A stretch of DNA of 64,000 nt, taken from contig NC_063045.1 in the NCBI RefSeq assembly GCF_018812025.1, forward strand, positions 50,861,079 to 50,925,078, in the 5' to 3' direction. The notes beneath the pieces are model-generated. The model was not told the origin of the DNA, did no database searches, and saw only the letters and a program-made list of their open reading frames with translations. Below are positions 1 to 11,093 of this stretch, one piece after another. The DNA is from Megalobrama amblycephala (Eukaryota > Chordata > Actinopteri > Cypriniformes > Xenocyprididae). The position numbers were made by a program, and so were the translations under genes. The stretch's first letter is position 1. Each line of letters begins with the position of its first letter.

Positions 1-1500
1 AGCAGCACTGAGCCAAAGCAGCCCCCGAGGGCAAACATTATATTATTATCCTGAGTCACCAAGGATCATGGGTATCACTCGCATAATCTTCACGAGTATC
101 TCTTTTCTCTGTGGTCGCATGCAGAAAAAGATTATTTTTAGGGGATGCTGATCCAAATGAATATCCCTCGCCTGCAGCTTTCCATCGCTGCCCCTGGCGA
201 CAGGATTATGGGCTGTCACCTACGGAGAAAGAGAGCGAACGTGGCCCCATTCAGCACTCGCCGTTCACGTGTGCTGTTTTAGCACAGAGAAAAGATGAGC
301 TGTGCAGTCTCATCTTCCAAAATGGCATTACCCCCTCTCTTTAATCCCTCAAATGGACCTGCGGGCAGTCGATTTGCAGCCACCCGGCTGTGAAGAGAAG
401 TAATGATGGCTTATTGACCTGTTTGCTATTTGAGCAACAAGGCCAGCAGCAAACGCAAGAGTTCCTATTTCTCACGTGTCACGCCATCTACGGCGGCCCC
501 CAGAGCCTGTTAAAGACTCACATAAATTTCAATAAAAGTTGATTCTTTTTAGACCTGTGTGTCTAAGGTGGTCATTACATTAGGAAAGATTACTGGCCAT
601 TTTCTCTACATCTCTCAGCCTTTAGCAGTCTCTAATTAAATGGCACCTCGATGGTTTCATTCTTCATGCTTACAGAGTATTGACTTTGAGGGTAGTGATG
701 TGTAATTTAGGGCTAGAGTGTTAAATTTACAGATGGTGATTAAGTAGGTTTCAAAAGAAGAGGTGAAGAAAAAAAGTTATGGAAATGCACACCAGATGTA
801 AATTATATGTATATAGCACCGTGTTATGTAGAGTTCAGACAGGACCACTTTGGCAAGTTACTTGAGTTTATTGAACACAATTTATCTTTGGCAGTATGGT
901 TCCTTATGGGGGTTCTTGCTCCAAAATTAATTGAACATGCAGACTTTAACATTAACCCCCCGGAACCATCAGCTTGGAAATACATAGACAATTAAGACAC
1001 TTAGTAATGTCTTTAAAAGCGAACATTGGTAATCATGTAGTTTGGTTATGAGGATGAGTGTCTCTCAGCAGTGAGGTCCATGACAGCCAGGACTTGAAAG
1101 CCTTAGTAATCTAAAACAAAAGAAGACGACAACCAGAAGGTGCACAGTAATATGCTCATGCTTATAATGGGGAGGAAGGGAGGGTTGTGAGCAGTTTGAG
1201 CATACTTACCGAGCAGTAATGCCACATATATGTCCCGTGTCTAATAGGAGAATGGTAGTGATTGGAGCGATTTGACAGCCGACCGCGTCAGCTGGTCGCA
1301 GCACTATGCCTACGTGGCCTGACTGAACTAACGCTGTTCTCGATTTCACTAAACTATTCAAAGCTATTCTTGTATTTACATAAAAATATAATGTGATAAA
1401 ACATTCTCACAAGGAACCATCACTCTAGTGTTGTTATCTGACCATTTTTAGCTTATTTTTGGAGTGCTATGTAAAGTTTTGGTATATCTTCAAATGTTAT
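1..1500. other. Unique non-coding DNA, possibly conserved at 1-660
   Basis: I see no gene or recognised repeat here. The first 660 bases have balanced composition, no simple repeats and several AT-rich homeodomain-like cores (for example CTCTAATTAAATGG). That texture resembles conserved non-coding elements near developmental genes, but conservation cannot be judged from one sequence. Confidence 0.35.
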
Positions 1501-1517
1501 CGTTTTTATTGTTTCAC

Positions 1518-1626
1518 CATCCATCCAACCAACTGTCCGTCTGTCCATCCACCCATCCAACCAACCAACCAACCAACCGATTTTATAGAAAATCCTACAA
1601 TTCCCCCCCCCCCCCCCTTTTTTTTC
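1518..1626. repeat. Simple repeats (CCAT/CCAA)n and a C-to-T homopolymer run
   Basis: CCATCCAACC-type tetranucleotides run from about 1518 to 1580. A run of about 15 C followed by about 9 T lies at 1603-1626. Both are low-complexity DNA; the first has the same unit types, on the opposite strand, as the big array at 23461. Confidence 0.85.
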
Positions 1627-1629
1627 CTA

Positions 1630-3020
1630 GTTGAAAATTTTAATCTCAAATTTTAAATACCAGATTTTCACCTCCTCTGTATAAATATCAACATTATATC
1701 AGCTATTGTCACCTTGCACCTTATCAAAAACACAGTATTCACAGTGATATTTTGAATTACACATTGATGGTGCATAGTTAAATATACAGTGACGTTTCCT
1801 TGTAATACTGGGCTGGATATGAAGTGAAGATGTTTTGGAAATTCTACAGAAATGCATTGGCATGTATTTATGTCAGTTGCATTAAGTCACTTAATGCTGG
1901 CAAGCCATTTTGAGTAACTTGAGTGGGAGCAGAAGGAGACGACGTGCAGTTAGAGAGGCTGAGAAAGAGAGATAGAGCAAGTTTCTGATTAATATGTTAT
2001 CCAGAGCCACCGTAGTATCTCTTTCTCTCTCTCCGTCTGTTTCAGCTTCTCTTTTTCTAATGCTGTTTATCTATCATGGGTGCCCTGGGGAGGGCAAAGG
2101 GGGTCAGAAAATTCTGTGTTACTTCCTCCCGACCATCATTTCTGCTTATGGGGCTGTCACAGCCAAACATATCCCCCACCGTCACACTGCTGTCAGCTGA
2201 CTTGGGGGCGGGGGGCATGCGGGCACAGGCTGAGATCCATATCCATCTGCACCGCAATGTATGAATGTCCCCCTATGGGATTAATGATGACATTTACCTT
2301 CGTTTTGACTGCTCAGTGCAGTCTCTATAGTTTTCCTTAGTATGCTTGTTTCCCTTCAACCCTTTAGAGATTGGAATTTCATCCTCAAAGCTCATAAAAA
2401 GGACGGCTTATATATACTGCCCATCACCGTTGTTCGTCCTGAGTGCCGGTGAAGTGGATTGCATGGGCGGATATTGCCTCGCCCCGATTTGCTTTATTTA
2501 AGACAGCCAATGAAGGTCAAAGACAGTCCAATAAGCTGTGTGCCTCTCATCCATTTCACATCTGGTTGCGATAGGGAAGTTTAGGTGTATTCGCTGGCTG
2601 TAAGAGGTGTTTGAAACTGAAGAGGGAGCAGCAGCAAATTGGCCAATTTGTAATGAGCGAGAAAGCCCTGGGCTAGAATAAATCAGGAGGTGAGCCACCC
2701 CACACATGACTCAGACTGCAGAGATTCAGAGAATAGAAACCCTGTCATTTATAGACTGAGTTCAAGACTGTACTTTTGCTTAAGAGTGTTTAATGTGCAT
2801 TTAAGAGAAGGATCTGTGGGAGAATACAAGTACATTGTGTTAATGTGCATTATTGTACTTACTGCAGACAATTACTTTGTATTGACGATTCCTCTTTGAG
2901 ATAATCACATACCTTACTGACTAATAACATATAAAAGGACTTTAACAAATTAATCAGAAACTAGATTTATACATTTTTCTGAGAAAAATTAGTCTTTTCA
3001 AATCTTACCACCTTATGCTT
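1630..3020. other. Unique non-coding DNA, possibly conserved at 2060-2710
   Basis: There is no supported gene. The block at 2060-2710 has mixed composition, including a G-rich stretch near 2200-2220, and no similarity to the repeats I recognise. Short ORFs on both strands overlap each other and show no domain. Confidence 0.3.
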
Positions 3021-3029
3021 GGGTGGGAG

Positions 3030-3780
3030 TTTGCCATGGCATTGCTAAGTCTGTTCTAAGGTAGATGTTCTTAGTGTTTTTATTTTGTTGCTATGCAGTT
3101 GTTAGGGTGTTCTGAATGATTAGACGATTTTATGTGATTTTAGCGCAGTGGTGTGCAATTGCTAGGGTTCTGAAAGGTTTTCAGCATGTTGCTATGCAGT
3201 TGTTATTGTTGTATTGCTTGTTGCTATGCAGGTACTATGGTGTTTTGAGTCTTTTATTGTATGGCTATTCAGTTGCTTTTGTGTTATGACTCATTTTAGC
3301 ATGTTGCTATGTAGTTTCTATGGTGTTCTGAGAGATTTTAGCATGTTGTTAGAGTGTTCTGAGTGTTTTTACTATGTATGAAGTTGCTATGGTGTTTTAA
3401 GTGTTTTTAAGGATGTGGCTATGCTGTTGCAAGGGTGCTCTGAGTGATTTAGCACGTTGCTATAGAGTTGCTAGGGTATTTTTTAGTGTTTTTACTGCAT
3501 TACTATACACTTTCTAGGGTGTTTTAGCATGTTGCAAGGATATTCTGAGTGTTTTACTATGCTATTATGCAACTGCTGTGGTGCTCTGAGTGTTTTTAGC
3601 ATGTTGCTAAAGTTTTCTGGATGTTTTTACTATGTTGCTAACTTGCTGTGCAGTTGCTACAGTATTTTGAGTGTTTTTATTTTTACTATCTTGCCATGCA
3701 GTTGCTGTGATGTTCTGAGTGGTTTAGGCATGTTGCATTGAACTTGCTAAGGTGTTTTGAGTGGTTTTAGTGATATGTTA
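3030..3780 (+). repeat. Degenerate minisatellite of roughly 40-bp units
   Basis: Variants of GTTGCTATGCAGTTGCTAGG, GTGTTCTGAGTG and TTTTAGCATG recur throughout in diverged tandem units of uneven length. Arrays with these words are common in cyprinid genomes. The tail of the array (3475-3690) has a near-identical inverted copy at 4083-4298. Confidence 0.85.
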
Positions 3781-3863
3781 ATATTACCTATGCACAATTT
3801 GAAGCATCAATGGTGCGGGACAAGTTACATACCCACTTAATTTGATCAAGCCCCTAACCTTAA

Positions 3864-4627
3864 AGGGTTAGTTCACCCAAAAAATGAAAATAATGTCATT
3901 TATTACTCACCCTCATGTCGTTCTACACCCCTAAGACCTTCGTTCATCTTCGGAACACAAATTAAGATATTTTGATTAAATCCGATGGCTCAGTGAGGCC
4001 TGCATTCACAGCAATGGTACTTCTTCTCTCAAGATCCATAAAGGTACTAAAAACATATTTGATAGTAAAAATAAAAACATGTGATAGTAAAAATAAAAAC
4101 ATTCAAAATACTGTAGCAACTGCATAGCAAGTTAGCAACATAGTAAAAACACCCAGAAAACTTTAGCAACATGCTAAAAACACTCAGAGCACCACAACAG
4201 CTGCATAATAGCATAGTAAAACACTCAGAATATAATTGCAACATGCTAAAACACCCTAGAAAGTGTATAGCAATGCAGTAAAAACACTAAAAAATACCAA
4301 AAAATAAAAAACATGTGAAGTGGTTCTACCTTAATATTATAAAGTGATGAGAATACTTTTTGTGAGCCAAAAAACAAAATAACGACTTTAACAATATAGC
4401 GATGGGCCGATTTCAAAACACTGCTTCAAAGATTTACGAATCGAATTAGTGATTCGGATCTCATATCAAACGGCTAAACTGCTGAAATCATGTGACTTTG
4501 CCGCTCCAAATCACTGATTCGATTTGTCGATTTTTGTTCCGAAGATGAACAAAGGTCTTACGGGTGTAGAACGACATGAGGGTGAGTAATAAATGACATT
4601 ATTTTCATTTTTGGGTGAACTACCCCT
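3864..4627. mobile_element. TTAA-flanked MITE, 'GGTTAGTTCACCC' family, copy 1
   Basis: The left end (AGGGTTAGTTCACCC) and the right end (GGGTGAACTACCCCT) are inverted repeats that continue inward through the ATTACTCACCCTCATGTCGT block. TTAA stands on both sides (3860-3863 and 4628-4631). There is no ORF of its own, so it is non-autonomous. The family resembles cyprinid Angel-type MITEs, a name recalled and not checked. The interior is disrupted by the foreign segment at about 4060-4311. Confidence 0.85.
4083..4298 (-). repeat. Inverted copy of minisatellite segment 3475-3690
   Basis: Reverse-complemented, these 216 bases align to 3475-3690 without gaps and, by eye, with about 8 mismatches. 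The copy sits inside the MITE at 3864-4627, between the blocks that in the copy at 37568 surround TTTAAATCAGTTCATGTGAG. A 22-base segment (GATAGTAAAAATAAAAAC plus four bases) is duplicated in tandem at its left junction, 4061-4104. Confidence 0.92.
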
Positions 4628-4639
4628 TTAAGTACGTGC

Positions 4640-5420
4640 AATAGTAGTGATGCTAGTGCACAGTGAAATCTGAATATATTTGCACTATTTCATAATGCAT
4701 GAATTCCTTTTTTTTCCCCTCAGGATCAAAGGCTGCTCTGACGCTACAGTATGTATTTATCTGTTAATGTTGGATGATGTTATCAAGCTATTTAGGACTG
4801 TTTACAGGAACACTCCAGTTTAAATCCATGCCCTAGTTTGGAGTGCTATGTGTATAATTGGGTTCCTCGCATGAATAAGATAACTGACAAGTATGTTAAT
4901 TGCCACCTCTCCTCCCTAAGGCAGGAAGTTATTGAGGCCTCAGTCCCAGCAGACTGCCATAAGAACCTGGCCGATATGTTCTTCACCTTCTCGCAAGGTG
5001 ACTTGCCCTCAAGGTCACAGCCGGTGAGAGGAAATCTGAAATCACCTTGACTGTTTGCCATTTTGTGTGACGGTTTTATCATGCCGCAAGTTAATTCTAG
5101 GGTTTTCTGGCTGTGGAGGATGTGGTCAAGTGCTGTTGCCGCTTAAGACAATCGGAGTCCTTGAGTCCTCACAGTGCACTTGACTCGTGTGGTCTCCTGC
5201 TTTGTAAGTGATGAGGTGGCAGCGGTTTAAAAGGCATTGATTAAACAGCTTGTCACTGAATGGCCTAGCTATCACTCACCTAATGTCTGAGAGTGCGCAT
5301 GGACTCACTCTACACATCTCTTTTTGATTTGAGATGAGGTCAAAATGTGTTTCTGTCCTTGCCTGACTTTCTTTTACCATTCGATTTTACACACACACAC
5401 GGATGTGTCATCATCTTGGT
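4640..5420. other. Unique non-coding DNA, possibly conserved at 4820-5330
   Basis: No gene is supported. The 4820-5330 block is of mixed composition without recognisable repeats. The overlapping short ORFs on both strands have no recognisable domain. Confidence 0.3.
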
Positions 5421-5429
5421 AATGTTCCC

Positions 5430-5600
5430 TGGTACTGCTGGGTAAATTACTTACAAATTGTAATCTGTTACCTATTCCAAATAACATGACAAAAAATTGC
5501 AGTTATAATGTAATCCATTACATTACTCATTTAAGGTATTGTAATCCGACTTCTTTTTGATTACTTTTAGATTACTTTTGACCTAACTTGTTTATCACAT
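5430..5600. repeat. Fragment of a GTAATC/GATTAC-rich dispersed repeat
   Basis: GTAATCTGTTAC, GTAATCCATTACATTAC and GATTACTTTTAGATTAC occur close together. These are the same word types found at the ends of the hAT-like element at 32595-34060 and at 48913-49040. No ends or target duplication are visible. Confidence 0.5.
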
Positions 5601-5684
5601 TGATTTGCATAGGATAATCATATTGATATAAAAAATACAAAGAGAAAGAAAATATATTCAATTCTTTGTAATCAATATGAAGTG

Positions 5685-6060
5685 CATTAAAGGCACAATA
5701 TGTAAGTGCCTTTATGTAATATGTAAAAATTTCCAAAAACCACTAGGCCAGATTTATATATTTTGTTCAGTTGAGTACTTACAATATCCTAAATGTTTCC
5801 AACTATTTATAAATCGTGAGAAAATAGCAAATTTAACCAAGGATACGGGACGTGTCCGGGAGTCACCTGTCAGTGGCGTCATATCCATGTTACCCTCGGT
5901 TTCTGGTTTTATTTTGTAGAAACCATGGAAACGCCAAAGACGCTTTAATATAATTACATGTTTCATTAGACAAGGGAACAACTGTTTAGATACATTTATA
6001 GACAGAAAATGAATTATTGTTATATAGCTCAACATGTTTAGTCTTATTGTTTCAATCTAG
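5685..6060. repeat. Probable left part of a TTAA-type element
   Basis: ATTAAAGGCACAATATGTAAG at 5687-5707 resembles a common teleost repeat end, and the sequence that follows contains no gene. No matching right end was found. Confidence 0.35.
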
Positions 6061-6067
6061 TTTTCCA

Positions 6068-6125
6068 TGAATACATTAATGCATTTGGGAGATGCTCTTT
6101 TACCCAAAGTGACACAAAGTATGGC
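6068..6125 (+). repeat. SINE/LINE 3'-tail fragment
   Basis: GCATTTGGGAGATGCTCTTT followed by ACCCAAAGTGACA resembles the conserved GCATTTGGCAGACGCTTTTA / CCAAAGCGAC module at the 3' end of many fish SINEs. Only this module is present. Confidence 0.6.
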
Positions 6126-6129
6126 CACA

Positions 6130-7400
6130 CTTACCATAGTTGAGTGAATTTTCACGGGAGAAATCCAGTAATTTGAATAGGAATTCATGCGATCGGGAAT
6201 TTTGATTGTCGAAAGATTTCACCATGCAGATTTCAAGGTGAAGTGTCTCCCTCACTAGTGCCATCTAGTGGAGTTACACAGATCATTTTTGTTGGCAGAT
6301 GGACCCGCCCTAAACTCACACCATTGATTGGCACATTTAATTGTTTACACTTTTTTTAATAAAATAAACTTACAAATAGTTAAGTGCATGTTAAACAGTG
6401 ATTTAACTGGAAAAATACATAATTTCCCTAGTATTTGCCTTTGAATTCAAGTGCACAATTTGCTCCGTCATGTGGTGCCTTGAGCGAAGGCTTTGGTCTG
6501 TATTACTGGCCTGTCTTACCTTTAATGCCGCTTGAAAGCCTGACTTTGATCAATTCAAAGCCTCTTCATCATAAATTCAGACAGGTAGTCAACTATTCGT
6601 ATGACTGAAAAGCGAACAGCCGCCGCGTACCTCTGTCGTCGTGACTGTGAGGAATCCCTCTTACTAATGAGAGACTTACAGAGAAAATCCAGTGAGAAAT
6701 TAATGCTTTATGACAAATATTTTTAGAAGTGATTAAATCCTTCTGGCAATGAGTGAGCCAGGCTGCTTATTGACTCAAGGCAACAGATAGATTTATGGCA
6801 GGTTTCTAGATTTGCCATAAGTCCAGAAGTGATGTGTAATTCACTGTTCTGGTCTTCACCTTGGATTGACTTTGTTTTGCAGATTTATTGCTTTGGAATT
6901 GCCCTGGCCTGCACTTTTTTTTAATTGAACATCATCTGACCCAGCTCACTAAGAGAAGCAGCAAGGAAAAAGAAAAATATGAAGTAGGTCAAGGATGTGG
7001 GAAAGAGAGCGCTTTTAGCATACTGAGTGTGCAGTTATTTTTCTTTTTTCATTTTATCCTCAGTGCTGTGGTGGTGGTGATGATGATGGAGAGTGAAGAG
7101 CCAGTTGATCATTATTTCAAAGATTATCCTTTTAGCACTGCCTGAAGCAGAGTTGAAAAGTAAAATGTACTTTTATTTTGAAAGAAATAGTTTACCCAGA
7201 CATATTTTATTCATGCTCATTTCATTCCACATATGCTGTTTTCTCTGTGGAACATGTAGTAAATAAGAGTTATATAGATTTTTTTTTTTTTTTTTTACAT
7301 AACATTTGTTGTGGAGAAACTCTTGAAAATACATGAAATTTGATGTTCTTGACAACTAGCCTACACAATTAGATTTTTTTGGTGAACTTTAAAACATTAT
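6130..7400. other. Unique non-coding DNA, possibly conserved at 6480-6870
   Basis: No gene is supported. The 6480-6870 block has the mixed, repeat-free texture of candidate regulatory DNA. A T-run lies at about 7280-7297. Confidence 0.3.
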
Positions 7401-7405
7401 ATATT

Positions 7406-8650
7406 TACAGTACAATGCTTTGCGAAAGTATTCAAACCCCTTCATTTTTTCCCAACATTTTCTGTTGCTGCCTTATGTTAAACTATATATTACCTTTTTC
7501 AAATCAATCTACATTCTATACACCATAATGACAAAGCCAAAAAAAATAAATCTGTGAGAAATTTGCAAATGTATTAAAAAGGAAAAACTGAAATAAGTAT
7601 ATTGCATAAGTATTTAAACCCTTAACTCAGTATTTAAAGCACATTTACAGCCTCTAGTCTTTTTGGGTATATGACAAGCTTTGTACATCTGCATTTGCCG
7701 ATTTCCTGCCCTTCTTCTCCTCAGATCCTCTCAAGCTCTGTCAGGTTAGCATGGGACCGTTGGTGGACAGCCATTTTCAGGTTTCTCCAGAGATGTTCGA
7801 TTGGGTTCAAGCCCAGACTCTGGCTGGGCCATTCGAGGACATTCAAAGAGTTGTCCATAAGCCACTCTTGCATTGTCTTAGCTATGTGCTCAGGGTCATT
7901 GTCCTGTTGGAAGGTGAACCTTCTGCCCAGTCTGAGGTTCTGAATGCTCTGAACTAGGTTTTCATTAAGGCTCTAATATCTCTATGTTATGCTGCGTTGA
8001 GCTTTCCTTCTGCCCAGTCCTTGCCGTAGGTATGATGGTGCTACCACCACACTTTACTGTTGGGATGGTACAGTATTGTGCAGGTGATGAGCAGTGCCTG
8101 GTTTCTTCTCTACATGATACTTGGAACTGAAGTTCATCAGACCAGAGAATATTGTTTCTCACAGTCTGAAAGAGTCCTTTAGGTTCTTCTTTGCAAATTC
8201 CAAGTGGGGTTTCATGTGTCTTCACTGAGGAGAGGTTTGAGTCTGGACTCTCTGCCATAAAGCCCGGATCAGTGTTTTGCACTGATGTTTGTCCTTCTGT
8301 AAGTTTCTCCCACCTCATATATATGATCACCCTACTAGAGTGACCATCAGGTTTTTGGTCACCACTCTAACCAAGGCCCTTCTCCATCTATGTCTCAGTT
8401 TGGCCAGGAGGCCAGCTCCTGGGTGAGGCTACATGCTCCTGTGAACCCTCAATTCAATCCTGTCACTGAGCTCTACAGGCAGTTCCTTTGACCTCATGGC
8501 TTGGTTTTTGCTCTGATATGCATTTTCAGCTGTTAGACCTTTTATTGAGAGGTGTGTGCCTTTCCAAATCATAACCATTCAATTGAATTTACTATAGGCT
8601 AACTCCACTCAAAGTGTAGTAACATCTACATATGATATTGTAATGCTCCT
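7406..8650 (-). mobile_element. Dead Tc1/mariner element 1, truncated at its 5' end
   Basis: The end at 7406 has an outer motif GCGAAAGTATTCAAACCCCTT and, about 180 bases inward, a related inner motif ATAAGTATTTAAACCCTT. That is the inverted-repeat/direct-repeat layout of fish Tc1-like elements. The transposase remnant reads on the minus strand. The other terminal repeat is not recognisable: the element runs into the neighbouring element at about 8655. Confidence 0.8.
7721..8497 (-). pseudogene. Tc1-like transposase remnant (element 1)
   Basis: Translated on the minus strand, the remnant starts near the CAT at 8495-8497 with a segment resembling a Tc1 N-terminus (KELPVELSDRI) that stops after 22 codons. 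An internal frame carries ILWSDE, the first catalytic aspartate block. The last part (7912 down to 7721) is open and carries FQQDNDPEH and, after 34 intervening residues, LNPIEHLW, giving the second aspartate and the glutamate of a DD34E triad. Tc1 transposases cut and paste DNA at TA dinucleotides. Stops and frameshifts between the blocks mean no working enzyme is made. It is the only gene of element 1. Confidence 0.82.
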
Positions 8651-8654
8651 GTAA

Positions 8655-10024
8655 ATACACCCTATTGAATTCCAAGGTTTTCTGTATTATGACATAGTAA
8701 AAAATCATCTGGTCCTTGGCAGGTCTTAAAATTTGTAAAATAAAACCTCAGATGAGCAACAACACATGACATATCACACCGTGTCATTATTTATTTAACA
8801 AAAACTAGACCAAAATGGAAAAGCCATGGGTGACAAACTAAGGACACCCTATGATTCAGTTGCTTGTAGATCTGCTTTTAGCAGCAATAACTTTAATCAT
8901 TTTCTGTATGAATTTCATCAGTCTTTCACATTGTTCTGGGGGAATTTTGGCCATGTTGCTTCAGTATATTGAGGTTTGTGGGCAGTTGTGTATGCACAGC
9001 TCTTGCCACAGCATTTCAGTCGGGATGAGGTCTGGACTTGACTGGGCAATTGGAACAACTTTTTTTTTTCAGCCATTCTGTTGTAGATTTGTTGGTAATT
9101 CAGATCATTGTCCAGTTGCATGACCCAATTTTGGCCAAACTTTAGCTAGCTGTCAGACTGATGGCCTCACATTTAACACTAGAATAATTTGGTATACAGA
9201 GGAGGTTGACTCAAAGACTTCAAGATGCCCAGGTCCTGTGGCTGCAAAACAAGCCCAAAATCATCACCCCTCCACCAGCATGCTTGACATTTGGTATGAG
9301 GTGTTTGTGCTGATATACTGTGTTTGGTTTTCACCAAACTTTCCTCTGTGCATTATGGCCAGACATCTCCACTTTGGTCTTGTCTGTCCAAAAGACATTG
9401 TTCCAGAAATCTTGTGGTTTGTTCATATACAACTTTGAAAACCTGTAAGGCATTCTGCCATGTGCTTTTATAGAGCAGAGGCTTTCTCTTGGCAACCCTT
9501 CCAAACATGCCATACTTGTCCCGTTTTTTCTAATTGTACTACCATGAATTTTATGAACATGCCTGAGGTGTAGTTCTTGGACTGTCTGCAAATTCTCTAA
9601 CCAATACACGTTCTGATCTTGGGGTGAATTTGCTGGGATGTCCACTCCTGGGAAAATTGGCAACAGTCTTGAATGTTTTCCACTTGTGAATAATATTCCA
9701 AAACTTCTGCTTTTATAGAGGTGATCACCCCTGCTGATGATCAATTAATCAAAGACATTTGATTAGCAGCATCTGACGGCTACTTATATCCTCACTATTC
9801 CTAAGGAAACAGTAAGTGTGTCCTTAGTTTGTCACCCATCCATTTTGGCCTAGTTTTTGTTAAATAAATAATGTCGCTTTGTGATATGTCATGTGTTGTT
9901 GTTCATCTAAGGTTATATTCTCCAAATTTTAAGACCTGCCAAGGACCAGATGATTTTTATTATTTCCTAATACAGAAAACCATGGAATTCAATAGGGTGT
10001 CCTAACTTTTTCACATGACTGTGT
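8655..10024 (-). mobile_element. Dead Tc1/mariner element 2 with about 190-bp terminal inverted repeats
   Basis: The left repeat (about 8660-8852) and right repeat (about 9808-10004) are inverted copies sharing CACCCTATTGAATTCCA at the outside and GACAAACTAAGGACAC at the inside. The outer TTAGGACACCCTA (right end) and inner CTAAGGACACCCTA are related, the direct-repeat pair of an IR/DR element. The outermost bases of the left end are altered. It abuts element 1 in the same orientation. Confidence 0.85.
8860..9744 (-). pseudogene. Tc1-like transposase remnant (element 2)
   Basis: On the minus strand a frame from 9744 carries FWNNVFWTDKTKVEMSG, which aligns with the first catalytic aspartate region of Tc1 transposases. 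A second frame near 9121-8918 carries MQLDNDLNYQQIYNRMAEKK, corresponding to the block around the second aspartate. The following PSQVQTSSRLKCC matches the usual PSQSPDLNPIE region only loosely, so the glutamate is lost or frame-shifted. Several stops and frame changes interrupt the gene, and it is clearly inactive. Confidence 0.75.
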
Positions 10025-11090
10025 ATATGCATGTGTGCAAATTAATTTGCTGAGGCTGCTTTGTAGACTCCATATTGAGTTTTTTTGTGCTGTTTATTTC
10101 TGTATGTCAGTTTCTGCAATGGGTTTGCATTTTTGCAAGCAAAACCCTGCAAGCCTTTTGTACTATGTAACGTATGTACACAAAACATGTTCTATTTATT
10201 TTCCAGGGAGCAGGGTGAAAAATAACATTTTTCCAGTGTGCAGTTTATGACAGCCTTACAAATGCTGTGCTTTTCAATGCAAATGCAAAACTCTGTAGCG
10301 GCTGGTCTGAGGAGGCCAGGCTAATGGCAGAGTGTATTGTAAAGTTGTCATCTGTCGTCACACATTTTCCTCCCGTCGGGCTCTGTTCTTTGATGTGAGT
10401 TGAGACAGTAATGTGTGTTTGGGAGAGAATGGCTGCCGCTCTCGCTGAATAGTGGAGTTGACAGCACTCAGCTGCAATTGGACATGCAGTGCAAAGCGGG
10501 TCTCTCTCCACAGCATCAGATCGCTCGCTCGCTCTCTCTATCTCTCTCTCAGTCTCTCTATCTCATCCTAGCAGCTTGAGCTCTGTGCTGTATGGATTCT
10601 CCATGTAAAGCCACCGCTCGCCTCTCTTCCTTCTGGTCGGACTTCACAGAAGGACACACGCCGCAGGGCAGCTGGCGACCGCGCGGATGATCCACAGAAT
10701 CTCTGACAGAATTGATATGACATCAAACGTGTCTGGCAGATGTGCACAATGGTGGATTTCGGTGCTAACGAATGCAGCGAACACAGATTAATTGTGCGCT
10801 ACGGCCTATTCAGTAGGAGTGAATGTGAGAAATGTTATCTATTCTGTGAGATGATAGGGAAGGTTAATTGATGCACTGTAGCAACGAACCTTTTTATAGA
10901 GAACTAATTACACATCCACATGCTGGCTTGATGTTGATGAAAATAACCAATTAAGCAAAACATGTAAAATATCTCGCAACCAGCTATGTATAATCCATAG
11001 CAAGTTTTACCTTTTAGAGGTTGCCTTCAAAAACATTTAGAGGCTAAAATTAATCTTTTTTTAAGCACTTTTTTGCTTTATTTTTTGTTA
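10025..11090. other. Unique block with CpG-bearing segment 10370-10800
   Basis: This stretch between two Tc1 elements is unlike its neighbours. It has a CT-rich run (TCGCTCGCTCGCTCTCTC at about 10520) followed by a CpG-bearing, GC-richer part (ACACGCCGCAGGGCAGC, CCGCGCGGATG). An ATG at 10592 opens 32 codons to a stop at 10688-10690, with no recognisable product. It could be a promoter or leader exon, for example of an alternative IgLON transcript, but nothing proves this. Confidence 0.35.
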
Positions 11091-11093
11091 TTT

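Noticed and set aside
3529..4244. Pair of similar 65-70-codon cysteine-rich ORFs
   Set aside because: They are readings of a minisatellite and its inverted copy, not genes.
10592..10690. 32-codon ORF in the CpG-bearing block as a coding exon
   Set aside because: The peptide has no signal sequence or recognised motif and ends without a splice donor. It is kept only as a possible leader ORF.
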